A stretch of DNA of 64,000 bases from Taeniopygia guttata (GCF_048771995.1 NC_133043.1:10992501-11056500), one strand, 5' to 3'. Positions 23,101 through 34,989 are shown, numbered from the stretch's first letter. Numbers and translations: made by a program. The notes: a model not told the origin generated them from the letters alone.

Positions 23101-24690
23101 TTTGTTTTTCTCTGTTGCACAGACTAGTCACTTTTTTTGCATGGTTACATATTTTAGTACTTGTGCCTTTTACTTCTCTGTTGTGAGGATACATTTTATT
23201 TTCACATTTTATCATCTGGTTTTGGACACTTTTTATATACACTTCTTTAATCATCTGGTTTCTTGCAATGTACATGTGTATATATAAAATAGATCAGATT
23301 TGTATTCATGTGCCTCTGAGATGTAAAAAATATTCATTTTGTACAGGTTTTTTTAGAAGCACTAGGTCACGGTCTAAATTACATAGCAAATGAAATTTAA
23401 CATAATTAGCAGTTCTTTGTCTTCTTTTAGGAATGTTGTGTCAGATGGTTGGTCTCTTGTAAGGCAATGTCACACACACTGCGGATTTATTGTTTTAGTA
23501 TTGTTTTGAGACCAATTCTATCCACTTGTTGGCTTAAGTTAATTCAAAATAATAAAACACTTAATTAAATGTTACAGTCCTGACTTGGTGATTATAGTTT
23601 TTATTTCCATTAAAGCAAATTTGCTTCCTTTTATACTTGAAATGGGCACCAGACCAAAACCTCATTTGAACACATTGCCCATTTCAGGTTAGCTTCTATT
23701 CTGGGATTATTTTTGTGGGATCAGGCAAGTGATATACTATGACCATTGAAATGGAAAAAGAAATAGCATTACCAATTCATAGACTCTCCCATGTTAGAGT
23801 GCCTAAAATGCTTTAGTTACTCCTTGTCTTCCCTGCCTGGCTTTTGTGGCAGCGTTTTCTAAGGACAGACCCTGGATCTGCATTCCATCTTGCAGATGTG
23901 AGAGATTGGGTGTCTTGCCCTTCACATTTTGACAGATGCTGAATAAACCTCTTCCCTTGGGGTTAGTAGCACAGCACTCTGCCATAACATTTGTGAAGCT
24001 GTGTAGCAGTTACAGATGTCCACAAAGCATTTGTGGACATCTGTAACTGGCAATGAGGGCCCTGGTCCTAGAAGTGTCCTTCCCTCCCTCCAGCCTCTTC
24101 TCGAGCTGGTGGTTTAATTTCTGGAGTGTTGACCCTGCTCATCTGACGAGATCCTCAAATTGTTCCCTCTCTCACACCTTGTTGTATATCAATACCCCAC
24201 TCACCAGCCCTCGGACACAGTGAGTAATAAACTGTGGTAAGTCTCAAGGAAAAAAATCATCAATATCCCTAAATCTTTCAAAAAACGAAATTTTTATCTA
24301 TAAAAGAATATGGTCCACTCTCATAGAGCAGAAATTTTTGGACTGAATTTGACACCCATTTCACAGAATATAAAGCTGCCTTAGAAACAAGGAGGTGGTA
24401 TTTTTTATGTCAAAGGCTGCTTGGTATGAAAATGAGCAAAGTTCACTTGTTCCATTATTACTGAAAAAAAGCAGCCAGCAAAAGTGGCATATGACTATTT
24501 TTAATCTCATTCTGTAATTTATAACATCAGTGAAGTGATGTCAGTACTGTTGCAATGTGCCATTACACTATTTTCTCTGTATTTTCTTGAAATACTTTTT
24601 GGGAACAATAAAGCTGTCCTTGCTGATGTGGGTCCTTCAGGTAACTGTAATGTACAATCAGATATGTAAATAAATTATTTGCTTTCCCTG
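17133..24690 (+). other. RAB11FIP4: Probable RAB11FIP4 3' UTR (long, several poly(A) signals)
   Basis: AT-rich, non-coding sequence follows the stop. Canonical AATAAA hexamers occur at 21510, 23551, 24607 and 24669. The last two are followed by GT-rich stretches (about 24613-24640 and 24703-24718), as expected downstream of a cleavage site. Candidate Pumilio elements are TGTAAATA at 18882 and 24665, and TGTATATA at 23277. Other FIP4 mRNAs have long 3' UTRs, which supports the reading, but no transcript evidence is available and the real end could be any of these signals. Confidence 0.5.
24007..24049. repeat. Perfect inverted repeat, 20-bp arms, 3-nt loop
   Basis: Left arm 24007-24026 (CAGTTACAGATGTCCACAAA) is the exact reverse complement of the right arm 24030-24049, separated by GCA. 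Pairing stops abruptly at both outer ends (G opposite G). The arms are too short for a normal pre-miRNA. A template-switch mutation or a recent micro-inversion/duplication is the simplest explanation. Confidence 0.95.
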
Positions 24691-27600
24691 CATGACTAAA
24701 GCATTGTCTGTGGTGGGTGACTGATTCAGTGTCGCTCCTTACCTTCCTCCCTGGTCCACCTCTATTTCTGTCCTTCATTTAAAGAAGGATTGCCCAGTTC
24801 TGTTCTCACCTGCCCAAACACCAACTTTATTAACTTTGCCTAAGTTACGCAGATGGCACCAGGGAAGATGTTTGCTCAGTACATGCCTTCCCTGACATCC
24901 ACAGTTGTGTTAAATTTCCAAGCCCAAGCTTCACGGGACCAACCCATGTCTCCACCAACAGAGCTGCCCTTCTCAATTGATGGGAACTCAAGCTGGGAGC
25001 TGTTTGCAGCTTTTTGGCTCCAGCTTTTTTATGTGACTTAAATACAATTATGTACTGGCCCGTGTAGCTGATGAGCACATGCTGTGGCTCCTTCCTGGAG
25101 GAGCAGTGAGCTGTTTGTGGGGAGGGCACAGCCTGGAGCTGTGTCCTGGGGCAGTCTGACCTGGCAGGGCCAGCAGTGATCACCCAGGGCCTGTGCTGAG
25201 GGGAGTTTCACGCTTAAACCGAAGGCAGCAGTTCCCCGTGGAGTCCTGAGGGAAAACTGCTGTGGGCAGCCCCTGGAGAGGCCGAGGCTCCCGGCTGTAG
25301 CTGGAGGGGCCATCCTGGGAGCAGCACTGCAGGCTTTGTCCATGAGGGACCAGGACAGAGCTGGGACACCGCTGGCCGTGGCTGGGAGGCTGGGAGCCAG
25401 GACCTGTCACAGGTGCCATGTGTGCAGAGCAGAGGAGCGCCCAGCCTGCTGTGGGCTCAGGCCGGGGCTCACACGGCTCTGTGAGGTGCGATGGTGGAGG
25501 ACACACCCAGGGCCTGCTCCAACGACACTCTGAGGTAATTTTTTCTTTTAATCTCCAGTTTGAACCACCAGACCTGTTGGCCTCTTCTCTGGGCTTTATT
25601 TTAACTGCTGGAGACAAACAAGTAACAAGTGAGTGGCAGCTTGGGTTCCAGGCTGCTTTTTGCAAGGTCTGTGTAGAGTGAGGGGAGCGCGCCATGGGCA
25701 GCTCCGTAGGCAGCCAGTCCTGACTTGGTGTCTGTGGGCACATTGCCCAACAGAGGGGTCCAGCGCTCTGGGAAAATGCTGCTGGCAGAGGAGCAGGCAC
25801 TGTCAGCCCAGAGAAACGCTGGATGCTCCTTACTTGGGAAAAATTGAGCCTTTTTGATATGTATTGGGGATGCTCCAGGGTGAGGCGTCCCCTCAAGCAG
25901 CCCAGTGCGGTTCTGTGCCCTGCCCTACCTGCCCAGCAGCATCCCGGATGAAACCATCATGGTTGCCCTGGGAATGTCAGCAAAGACCACCCTGACATAG
26001 CCACGGTGGGTCAGGGATGTGTTTCCACAGGGGGTTATGTGGGTTTGAAGTTTGATTCCTGAGAAGCTGCTGCTCCCACCCCCAGCCTGCACCTCCACCG
26101 TCACTTCATGTCCTTGGGCTAACAAAATGTGACCATTTTTCACCTGTTTGAAAGATAATGAAGGGTTTAAAGCCAGGGAACCAAGCCTATGGCATATTAT
26201 TTAAAATACAAAGCAGAGTTTAAGGTGGTATGACCTCTGCCTCCAGCTGGCTTGGAGCAAAGCAGAAGAGGAAAGGGAATTTTGAAAAGACTTCACTAGT
26301 CAGTTCAAGCCTTGCAAGGCAAATTTTTTCCTTTCAAAAACATTTTGATGGTCTTCAAGTGAGCATACTATACCAAACAGATTTAATTTGACTGACAGTA
26401 GTCTCTAAACCTGGTATATGTCTTTTAGAGTATCATGCCATGAGGCTGTGAGGTAGCTTTTCTCACAGTGGGTACAGATATTTGGGGAATCAGAGGAAAG
26501 ATGCTATACGAATAATCCATGGAGCAGCGTACCTGTGTGTTATCTTCTCAGGCTCCCTGTTCCCAGATTACTCCCAGCAATGAGATGTTGAATATTCAGA
26601 TTTATACCAGCAGGCTCAAAGAAAACTCCCTACTGTGTATGCTAAACCACTTTACCAGAGAGACGGGGAGCAGTTTTGTTCCCAAATCTCAGCAGCTCAG
26701 TCTAATGTGCTGTACTACTGACCTACTTGCACAGCAGTTACCTGCTAGTACACGAGGAAGACACAGTGGGAAAGCAAATCACGTGTTACTCTGGGGTAGG
26801 AATCATCACCACCACGTCTCACAAAGTCTGTAATAGTTCCTAGCAAATTATGCTGTTCTCACTGGGCTGGTGAGACACAAGACCCTTCGGTCATTTTACA
26901 ATCGGGAACTAAAGCTCAGAACTCCTGAGAGGTGATTGTTGCCTCGCTCTGATCATCTGGAGGGAAAAGTGGGTTTGGAGGCAGACAGAGCTAACTGGGG
27001 TAGTAGCAGAGTAGGCAGGAGATTGCAAGAGAATTGGGGAGTGACAAGGAGAACTGTTACAAAGAGGAAATTCATCTCATGGGAGCACCAAGGGAGTACA
27101 TCAGCCAACTCCTGTAGTCTGACAGCAGGCTCTGATCTGCTCAGGTTGTCTTGGCTGACACGTTTTCTTCAGCACAGCAGTCTCAAAGCCCCAGCTTTGA
27201 TGTTTTCCCTTGCTCTGTTCACTGTTCATGATGGCCCACGTTTCAATGTTGTCCTGAGTCTCTGTTGGCAGACTGGGATCTGGGATGTGCCACTCCACTC
27301 TAAATGTCTTTTGATACAAGCAGTGCAGCAGGGACTCCCGTAGCTTGTGTAACTCAGGGTGAAATTTGTCCTTAGAGCCAACTGTTTTTTGGATGCAAAT
27401 AAAGGCTAGAGCATATGACCAGTAAATTGAAGACTGTCCCAGATGTATTACTATTTGGGTTATATTGGTTGATTTTTTAATTACTTTGCAATGATCATAT
27501 GTCAGCATGTCCTCTGGCATGGTGCTTAAATCTGAATTTCCATCACACTGGGATCTTTGTGCCTTAGCAGACAGAGGATGCAGTTTGTATTGTGATACTG

Positions 27601-29059
27601 TGTAACAGGGCTTATGACTCAAGTACAGACCGTTGCTGAAAAGCCAAGAGGAGCTGGGCTGTGGCACCAACAGAAGCAATGGAATTCAGCTGCTGAAAGA
27701 CTATGCTTGCTCTCTCCCTGCTGTACTGGAGAAAATTGCTGGTTGTGTTTTGTGAAGCACTGTCTCTCTTGGCCACCCTGTGGTTTTTCTTAACATGCTC
27801 AGGTTTTTATTTGAAACCTGAGCAGTCACCGGGCAGGGCTGCTCTCAGCCCTTCAGGAATCCTCTGGTCAGCCTGAGCACTTGTCTCAAGTGACAGAGAA
27901 ATAACCCCCGTCCAAGCCTGTCCCTTAGCTCTGGCTGTGCACAGCAGTGGATGGGGGGATGCCCTGAAGAAAAGCAGGAGCAGCAGAGGGGCTTGCTTTC
28001 ATTCTTGGAAATACTGTGTAAATCTGGATTAAAGGTGCAGCCCTGAAGCCTTTTCTCAGTGGCTCCATTCCAGGGAGGAGCAGGGCTGGGCCATGGGCAC
28101 AGCAGAGCTTCCTTGCAGCAGAAAACATCCAGGCTCTTCCCGTCACTCTGCCAGAGCAGGGGAGGGAGGGCTGTCCTGTGGTCAGGGATGTGCTTCAACA
28201 CTTACTGCCTGAAATGCAAAGTCCAGGGCCAGAGGGTGCAGGACATGGCTGAAAAACATCTGCGAGTTCTGCAACCCCAGCAGTTCCTGCCATCCTGCTG
28301 TTTTCAGGATCTGAGTATTGCTGGGATGCTGACTTCCCAAATGACTGTAGCCTCAAAAAGTAAACTTTACTTTTTTTGGATAGGTTTGGTGCAGAATTTA
28401 TATGAAGACGTAAAAATGGGACCCTCAAGAAAGCAACTGTTTCTCTCTGAAATTAGTTGATCAGGCCTCACGTGGTTGGTTTATTTGAGCAAGGAGCACA
28501 GAGAACACAGGTTGCATCCCTGTAATAAAGGTTGTGTAACTCAGATCTGATTCAGCAGGGAGTGGGGCCTGGTTACAAATTCATGGCATAAAGTGAAAAC
28601 AGTGATTCTACTATGTCAGATTGGTTCTAACTGTGCCTGGATTTTTTTGCTTTTTGTTTGGTTGGTTTGGCTTGTAGTTTTCAGGAGGAATATGTAAGCC
28701 AAAAAAATACCAGATTACTTTCTGCTGCCCAACATTGGTTCAAAACTAGAAACCAGGATAAAAAATTTCAATGCAAAGCTAAATAATATTTCAAAACCAC
28801 AACCTTCAAATTCTTCCCTCCTGCCCTACAGCTAGTGGTGATAAAAATGAGAGCTGATTCATTTCTTGGGTTTTAACCAAGTGTTAGCCAGAACACTAAA
28901 TATTTGGTAGCTGGAAACCCAAAGGAGGAAATATTAATAATGCAGTATTGTATTTATGATTTGACTATGTAAACAGAACATAATGGGTTTGAAGTAAAAC
29001 GTGAAAATTCAGTTTGAATATCAGGAAACATAGACTGCCTGATACTGTCCCAAGGGAAG
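24691..29059. other. Intergenic, no gene recognised
   Basis: Moderately GC-rich patches (about 25040-25520 and 25680-25940) leave chance open frames, the longest being 238 codons on the minus strand at 25180-25896. None resembles a known protein. A short inverted repeat with 11-bp arms lies at 27796-27824. No transposon fragment was recognised. Confidence 0.7.
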
Positions 29060-29577
29060 GGGTGGAAATGCCGCTGTTTGGCTCCCAGGGAGGCGGGTGG
29101 CAGTGCCGGAATGGAACCGTGCCGTGCCGGGACAGTCCCCGCCGTTCCCCGGTGTGCCGTGCCCTGGCAGATGTGTCCCACCGGGCCGGTGCCGCAGGGC
29201 TGGAATTCTGCCTGGGATCCTCCCCGGCCCCAAACCGGGAGCAGGTGGCGGGGCACAGCCGAGCGGCAGCGCTGGAGGCGTGAGCGTGGCCGGACTTTCC
29301 TCGCTCCGAGCAGCTGCAGTTTGTTTCCCGAGGCAGCCCCATGATTTCGCAGTTCCTCTGCCGAAACAACGGCAGGGACAGCGGGGACACGGCGGGGGTG
29401 GCGGCAGCGGGAAGGGCTTTCTGAGGAGCGACGCGGGGCAGGGGACGCCGCGCTCTGCAGGCGGGCAGGTTCGCCCACGCTCCCCTTCCCGCCGCTCCGC
29501 CCCGCGCCCGCACGTGTCCGCAGGAGCCCCGCACGCCGCAGCCGCCCCGCCCCGACCCCACAGCCCCGGGCCGCCCT

Positions 29578-29640
29578 CCCGGCCCGGCCCGGCCCGGTCC
29601 GCGCCGTCCTGTCCCGTCCCCGCCCGGCCCGGCCCGGCCG
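29578..29640. repeat. (CCCGG)n-type simple repeat
   Basis: Repeated GGCCC/CCCGG pentamers in two blocks, split by a CCGTCCTGTCCC stretch, end about 50 bp before the tRNA. Confidence 0.8.
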
Positions 29641-29690
29641 CGCCGCTCGCTGCCTTCCACTGGCGGCGCGGGGGTGCAGCCAGCCCGTCG

Positions 29691-29762
29691 GGCGCGGTGG
29701 CCAAGTGGTAAGGCGTCGGTCTCGTAAACCGAAGATCGCGGGTTCGAACCCCGTCCGTGCCT
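29691..29762 (+). tRNA. TRNAT-CGU: tRNA-Thr (anticodon CGT)
   Basis: This is a complete 72-nt cloverleaf without intron. The acceptor stem GGCGCGG pairs with CCGTGCC (one G-T pair) and the discriminator is T. The anticodon stem TCGGT/ACCGA closes the loop CTCGTAA, giving anticodon CGT, which reads ACG threonine codons. The T arm is GCGGG-TTCGAAC-CCCGT. The internal Pol III A box (TGGCCAAGTGG, 29698-29708) and B box (GGTTCGAACCC, 29741-29751) match consensus. From memory it differs at a single base from the human tRNA-Thr-CGT that also lies between RAB11FIP4 and MIR193A, so it is likely the orthologous copy. The CCA end is not encoded, as usual in eukaryotes. No pseudogene features. Confidence 0.97.
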
Positions 29763-29832
29763 GCCGAGGCAGCGCAGTGCGCTGGCAGCCCCGCCGCGGG
29801 GAGGCCGCGGGCGCCGCCTCGTTTGCGACTCA

Positions 29833-29837
29833 TTTTT
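29833..29837 (+). terminator. First T5 run after the tRNA (candidate Pol III terminator)
   Basis: No run of four T occurs immediately after the tRNA. The first TTTTT is at 29833-29837, about 70 bp downstream, so the primary transcript would carry an unusually long 3' trailer if this is the terminator used. Confidence 0.5.
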
Positions 29838-30264
29838 GCTGTCAGTGTCGGAGAACCGGCCCCGGAGCCCCGCGGGAAGTTCCACCGTGCGGCCGGCCGG
29901 GTGTCCCCGACTCCCGTGTGTCTGTGCCGCAGAACCGGCTCGGAGCCCGCGGGTAGAATCGTGCAGTCCTTGGGTGAGCATCTCTCGGAGCCCCGGTGTC
30001 CCCCCCAAATCAGTAAGCCTCTTGTAGAGGACACTTCTCGGCGTTTTGCCTCTGGACCTGTGTCCTGAGCTGGGTGAATCACAGCTGAGACAAAGCAGAT
30101 GTTGGCGCTGTGGTGTTGCAGGGCAGGTGTTAGGTGCGCTCGGTGTGAGGGATCCTCGTGGTGCTTTCTCTGTGCGAGCTGGGTTTGATGTTCTTCTCAC
30201 AGGTACACAGGCCGAATCCTGCAACAAGCAAGTGCCTAGTGCAGTTAAAGTCATGCAATTGGTA

Positions 30265-30490
30265 CGGTGGGACAAGCCCTGTAAGATCATCGAGTCCAAC
30301 CATTAACCCAGCGCTGCCATGTCCCCCGCTAAACCGCGTCCTCAACCACCACATCCACATCTTTTAACCCTTTCAGAGATGGCGATTCCACCATTTCTCA
30401 GGGCAGCCTGTTCCAATGTCTGACCACCCTTTCCATGAGATTGTACCATTTACACCAGAATTTACCCTAATTCCTTGGTTCTTGATCTAT
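30265..30490 (-). mobile_element. CR1 LINE fragment (3' end)
   Basis: Read on the minus strand, this contains the familiar CR1 3'-region phrases: GGTGGTCAGACATTGGAACA, then AGGCTGCCC, then GGACATGG and GGTTGGACTCGATGATC. It is a 5'-truncated copy of about 225 bp, ending near the GGGACAAGCCC stretch. It contains no coding part and is moderately diverged. Confidence 0.85.
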
Positions 30491-30499
30491 CAGTCTGTG

Positions 30500-32536
30500 C
30501 AAAGCACAACACGTGTGAGGGCGTTTCTGCTGCCTTCATATAACATCACTTTGGTTATTGCTGTTTTCAGACAGCTTAAAATATGTAAAGAGTAGACTCA
30601 TTGTATTGCAAAATCAGCAATAGCCAGGTATCTGGGCAAAGCAGAGGAGCCTCTTGGAAATAACTTGCTGCTTCCTTTGATGCTTAAGAAAAAGCTGGTT
30701 TTGCTGTTTCCTGTGCCATACTTGGCCTGGACCTGACTGGGCAGAAGGCTGTTTGCCTTCCTTAGCAAGGACTGGAAGTGTGTCTGCATGAGGTGTATGG
30801 GGAGGTCTGTACAAAATGGTTGTGCAGGATGTTATTAGCAAGCCACAAAACAAGCTGTAGTATGTTTTGATATAAAAGAAGGAAATGCAGTTTAGAACTT
30901 GTTTAGAAAAATGCAGACACTATTTTACTTGCAAAATAGAGTGCTGTCAAATCCCATCACCTTTGTTGGAGGTTTTTGAGGATGAAAGTTCCAGCTTTGA
31001 AACACCCTCTTTTGATTTATTTTTTTCCCCTACATCATTTCACAGTGGAATGTCAAACCAAAATGTTTCTACTGGTTCAAAAGCCATCTTGCTGCTTTTG
31101 CAGAGATTTTTAGAATTCTGTGGGTTTGTTTCTGGTTGAAACCAGTTGTGAAACTGAGGTTCTCCCTGAAGCAGGTTTCCCATCCTGTAAACTCAAGCAG
31201 TCAGGTCCTGCCCAAACGTGTGCCATGAACCCAGGACTGTGAACCAGGTATTTTAATAAAGCTCTGGCATCGCTGTTCTCTGTGGCCATAACACATCCAG
31301 GCAGCTCACCAGTTGCTTAACTTCAGTCTCTGCAGAACTGGAATATTCCCTCTAGCTCCTGGGTGTCTGTGAGGAAAGTCCTTCACAGGCTCCTGCTGAA
31401 TTCCCAGGGAGGGGCCCACGGGAAAGCCTTGGCCCAGGATTGCTGTTGTGCATCTTCACTTCTGGAACACCACCACGAGGGGATCCTTTCTGTTAGGGAC
31501 AGGCAGTTCTGTTTGTGCCATCCTGCCCTTGTTGTTGTCTTCAGGGCAGGGCTGTGTTGGGCAGATCACGTGTTTGCTCACCTCCCAAATTCCTGCCCCC
31601 TCTTCTTACTCACTCAGGCAATAAATTTGATTTTGACTTTAATTAGTAGCTAAAGTCCTGAAGCACCAGCCAATGAACTTTAATCAAGGCATTTATGATC
31701 TGATCATAGCTGTGCTGGAGATGGGTTTGGCTTGGGGTTTTTTGGTGGGTTGAGGAAAAAGTTGTTTATTTTGGACACAAGTCCTGACTGAAAACATAAA
31801 ATTTTTAGGTGGCCCTTCTGAGTTGCTTGTTAAGATCTTTGATTTTTTTCCCAGAAAATACTGAGCTGCTTTTCTCTGAATATAACACCTCTATGAAATG
31901 AGGAGCTATTAAATGAGGATTAAAATGAGGCCTCTGTTAATTACCTAATAAAATCATATTACAATTAACATACTTAAAAGATAGGTTATTGCTGGAAATC
32001 TTGGCCATATTTAAATACAGAATTCCCTGTCCTCTCTTGCTTGACAAACCAGTTATTCAGAATCCAGGCATTTTCCCGACGGCTTTAAAATAAGTGTAGA
32101 AATTAATCAATTTTAACAGTATTTCTTGTAAACTTTCAATTTTAGCAGTATTTCTGAGTTATGTGTTTTTGAGAGGCTGACAGAAAATGTTTGCTTTTGA
32201 AAGGTAAGATGAGAATGGGGACTGAAAATAATGGGGTTTGTTTGGATTATATGAACATTTTCAGCACTTTGCAACTCTCCTGAGTGTCTGTTGCATCCTC
32301 CCTTGGGTCAAACTTCAGCAACAAAAATCCAGGGTGTTGGGAACACGGCAGGAGCTGTGTCTGGTCAGAAATAGCAGTGAGATCATTGGAAAGCCTTGCT
32401 TGGACCTTGCTGTGTGAAGCCAGGCAGGGAGATTGTCCCAAAAGCTGGGCAGACCAGCCTCTCCCACTAATAATGTGTTGGATTGATTTCCCACCTCTCC
32501 GCTTTTTGGGTTATCCTTCCATGGGATGGCTGGCAC

Positions 32537-32579
<43 letters not shown>

Positions 32580-34377
32580 GGGGGGAGGACAGGGAGGAGA
32601 GAGAGGAAAAAAAAACCAGCCACCCAAGCCCTGAAACCTTGACCTTGGAAAGAAAAGGGCTGTGCTGGGTTGTGCAAACAGAGCGTGGTGTGCCAGGGGT
32701 GGCCAGGCTGAGCCAGCTGGGCCACGGGCCGGGCACAGTTGCCCTCCCAGCAGCCCAGACCCCTCTTTCTGAGGTGAACAGCAGGACCAGGGTGGGAGGA
32801 TGCTCCATGTGCTCAGTCCAAAACCTCAACAACATTTCCTGCAGGTTGGACAACTAAACATACAAAGGGTTTTATAAAGCTGCCAGTGCCAGCGAGACCA
32901 CCCCAAACTGGGCAGGAAGCAGTGAGCTCAGATGAGGCACAGAACAGTATTTGCAGCATTGTCTGAGTCCCAGATATATGGCAGAGTAAATTAACCCATG
33001 AGTAAATAAACCCCAAACTGTGGAAATCTTTGCATGGCTACAGCAATGTGATTCCCATTTCTATTATGCCTGGAATTTAATGGACTGCTGAAGTTTGACC
33101 AAAAAGCATTTCTTGTGTCAAAATGAAAAATTACAGATCAAAAGGGTGACTTTGCAGACAAACATATTGATCTAAAGCCTGGGTGACACAGACTTCCTGG
33201 AAGAGAGCCCAGAAGCATGTCTGTGTTTAAAGTCAAATGGCTGTAGCCTTTTACCACTGATGAATAAAAAATGTTTTTGTCTGCATGCCGAAGGCTCCAG
33301 CAGAAACAGAAATTACTTGATTTGTTCTGCCAGAGGAACAGGTACGTCTTTGTGAATAGTAATCCATAGAATGCTACAGAATTCAGTAATTTTAAAAATG
33401 ACAGTCAGATAGGAAATAAGAATTATTTTTTTCCCCTTGAAAACTCACTGTAAGAAAGACAGAGAGATAATCCTTTTTCTGTGTTCAAGGGACAAAGCTA
33501 CTGGTGTCCCCTTCTTCAGAAATGTGAGCGCAGCAGTTGGGAAGTTCCCCTGTGAGGAGCCTGGTTGTATTTTTGCTTTACTATAGGAGTAGAAACTCTT
33601 ACACGGGTCCCCAAGGTTGCTGCTGTCATCTGTAATTAGATATGAATGGACAGGGCAGGGTTTTCCTACCTGACCAGAATGGATGGAGGGCCCAGCACAG
33701 CAATGCTGCTGCTCCTCTGAGAGCCAGGGTACCAGTGGGAATGACAGCTGCACGACTCTGTGAATGAGCTCTGAGGGCACCCACGAGAGGGAGTGGGACT
33801 CCTCACTGGTGTCGTGCAGAGCAGCGCTCAGCTTCCTGAGAACCTGTGAAACACATTTTAGATTAATGGTGCTGAATGGCAGCTACTGCTTCTGGGGAAC
33901 CCAAAAAATGCCAGCTGACATTCCAGGCAGTGTGTCTCAATTGAGCTGCAATTATGCAGGGAAGGAGGAGCAGGATGGATGGATGGATGGGAGGTTGCTA
34001 ATCCCTTCTTCGCAGCCTGTTTATCCTCAGCAGCACAGGACCTGCTGCTCACAGAAGCCCTGCTCTTCTCCCTGACTCCCTCTCAGGTACTTTCTTATGT
34101 TCCTGGCTGTAAACTATATGAAAAGAAAAAATTAGAAAGAGTATCAGAGCCTAGGCCTGGAAGGTTTGTGTGCAGGGTTCTCTTTATCTGTGTATACTCA
34201 TGCCTTTACCACTGAATGAAGTTCACTGCAGTGAGCAAGCTGTTGCAGGATGAAGAGCAGTAACATGAGTATAGTTTTATTGTGATGATCTTTCTGTAAA
34301 TTGGAAAAAAATTCTATTTGAGCTGATGAAATGATATGTTTGTAAACACAGTGCCATGGGAGCAGAGTCAGGTGTTG
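30500..34377. other. Intergenic, no gene recognised
   Basis: Mostly AT-rich unique sequence. It contains AATAAA at 31255, an A38 tract at 32540-32577 followed by a purine-rich stretch to about 32623, and a GATG tetranucleotide run near 33975. No exon or RNA gene is supported. Confidence 0.7.
32540..32577. repeat. A38 homopolymer
   Basis: An uninterrupted run of 38 A, followed by GTGGGGGGAGGACAGGGAGG. No retrocopied gene is visible upstream, so it is read as an expanded homopolymer rather than a retrogene tail. Length is uncertain in any assembly. Confidence 0.9.
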
Positions 34378-34387
34378 GATTAATATA

Positions 34388-34638
34388 GCAATAGGACAAG
34401 AGGAAATGGCCTCAAGTTGCACCAGGGAGGGCTTAGGTTGGATAGTAGGAAAAATTTCTTCACCAAAAGTATGCCAAGCCTTGGAAAGAGCTGCCCAGGG
34501 AAATGGTTGAGTCAGCCTCCCTGAAGGGATTTAAAAGATGTGTTGCTTAGGGACATGGCTTAGTGGTGGACTTAACAGTGCCCAGTTAATGTTGGACTCT
34601 GAAAAGTCTTTTCCAACCTAAGCGATTCTCTGAATCTC
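34388..34638 (+). mobile_element. CR1 LINE fragment (3' end)
   Basis: The + strand carries ordered CR1 3'-region motifs: AGGACAAGAGGAAATGGC, GGCTTAGGTTGGATA, AGAGCTGCCCAGGGAAATGG, GGGACATGGCTTAGTGG, TCTTTTCCAACCTAA, and a terminal GATTCTCTGAATCTC resembling the CR1 octamer tail. It is 5'-truncated and diverged, with no ORF. Confidence 0.88.
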
Positions 34639-34784
34639 AGGAAGAGGAATTGCCTTTGCATTCTGCGCAGTACAGCTGCACCGGGCCTGGTGGTTACAGT
34701 GACAAAGCCAGGCTCAGAGGCCAGCCTGAGATACCAGGTCAGTGCAAAAACTTCAGCAACAAACAGGAAAAGAGACAAAGAAAA

Positions 34785-34985
34785 AAGAGACTGAAGCACA
34801 GGAGGTTCCATTCGAACATAAGGAAAGAGTTTTCCAAGTGAGCAGGATGGATGCTGGAACAGGCTGTGAAGTCTCCATCCTTGGAGAAATTCAAAATTCA
34901 TCCAGACGTAGCCCAGGGACCCTGCTGGAGCAGGGGGTGTGACCAGGTGACCTTCAGAAGTTCAGCCTCAGCTATTTTGTGAAAC
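34785..34985 (+). mobile_element. Second CR1 LINE fragment, same orientation
   Basis: About 150 bp past the first copy, CR1 wording resumes: GCACAGGAGGTTCCATTCGA, ACATAAGGAAAGAG, CTGGAACAGGCTGTGAAGTC, CTCCATCCTTGGAGA and GTGACCAGGTGACCTTCAGA. It belongs to a different CR1 subgroup from the neighbouring copy, so these are two insertions. It is older and more decayed at its 3' end. Confidence 0.82.
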
Positions 34986-34989
34986 TCCT

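Larger units (their letters stand above)
29060..29980. promoter_or_regulatory. CpG island around the tRNA-Thr gene
   Basis: GC and CpG content rise steeply at about 29060 and fall after about 29980, against an AT-rich background. Inside are a (CCCGG)n simple repeat (about 29578-29640) and the tRNA gene. No protein gene begins here on either strand. The long minus-strand open frames across the island are GC-driven artefacts. It may be a Pol III/Pol II open-chromatin site or the start of a non-coding transcript. Confidence 0.75.

Noticed and set aside
25180-25896. 238-codon minus-strand open frame
   Set aside because: No recognisable domain, in a locally GC-rich patch with several competing frames on both strands.
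27796-27824. Inverted repeat with 11-bp arms and 7-nt loop
   Set aside because: Arms this short are expected by chance somewhere in 64 kb, and no other signal surrounds it.
28965-30299. 444-codon and 353-codon minus-strand open frames across the tRNA CpG island
   Set aside because: They run antisense through the tRNA and the (CCCGG)n repeat, have Arg/Pro/Gly/Ala-rich composition typical of GC-rich shadows, and match no domain.
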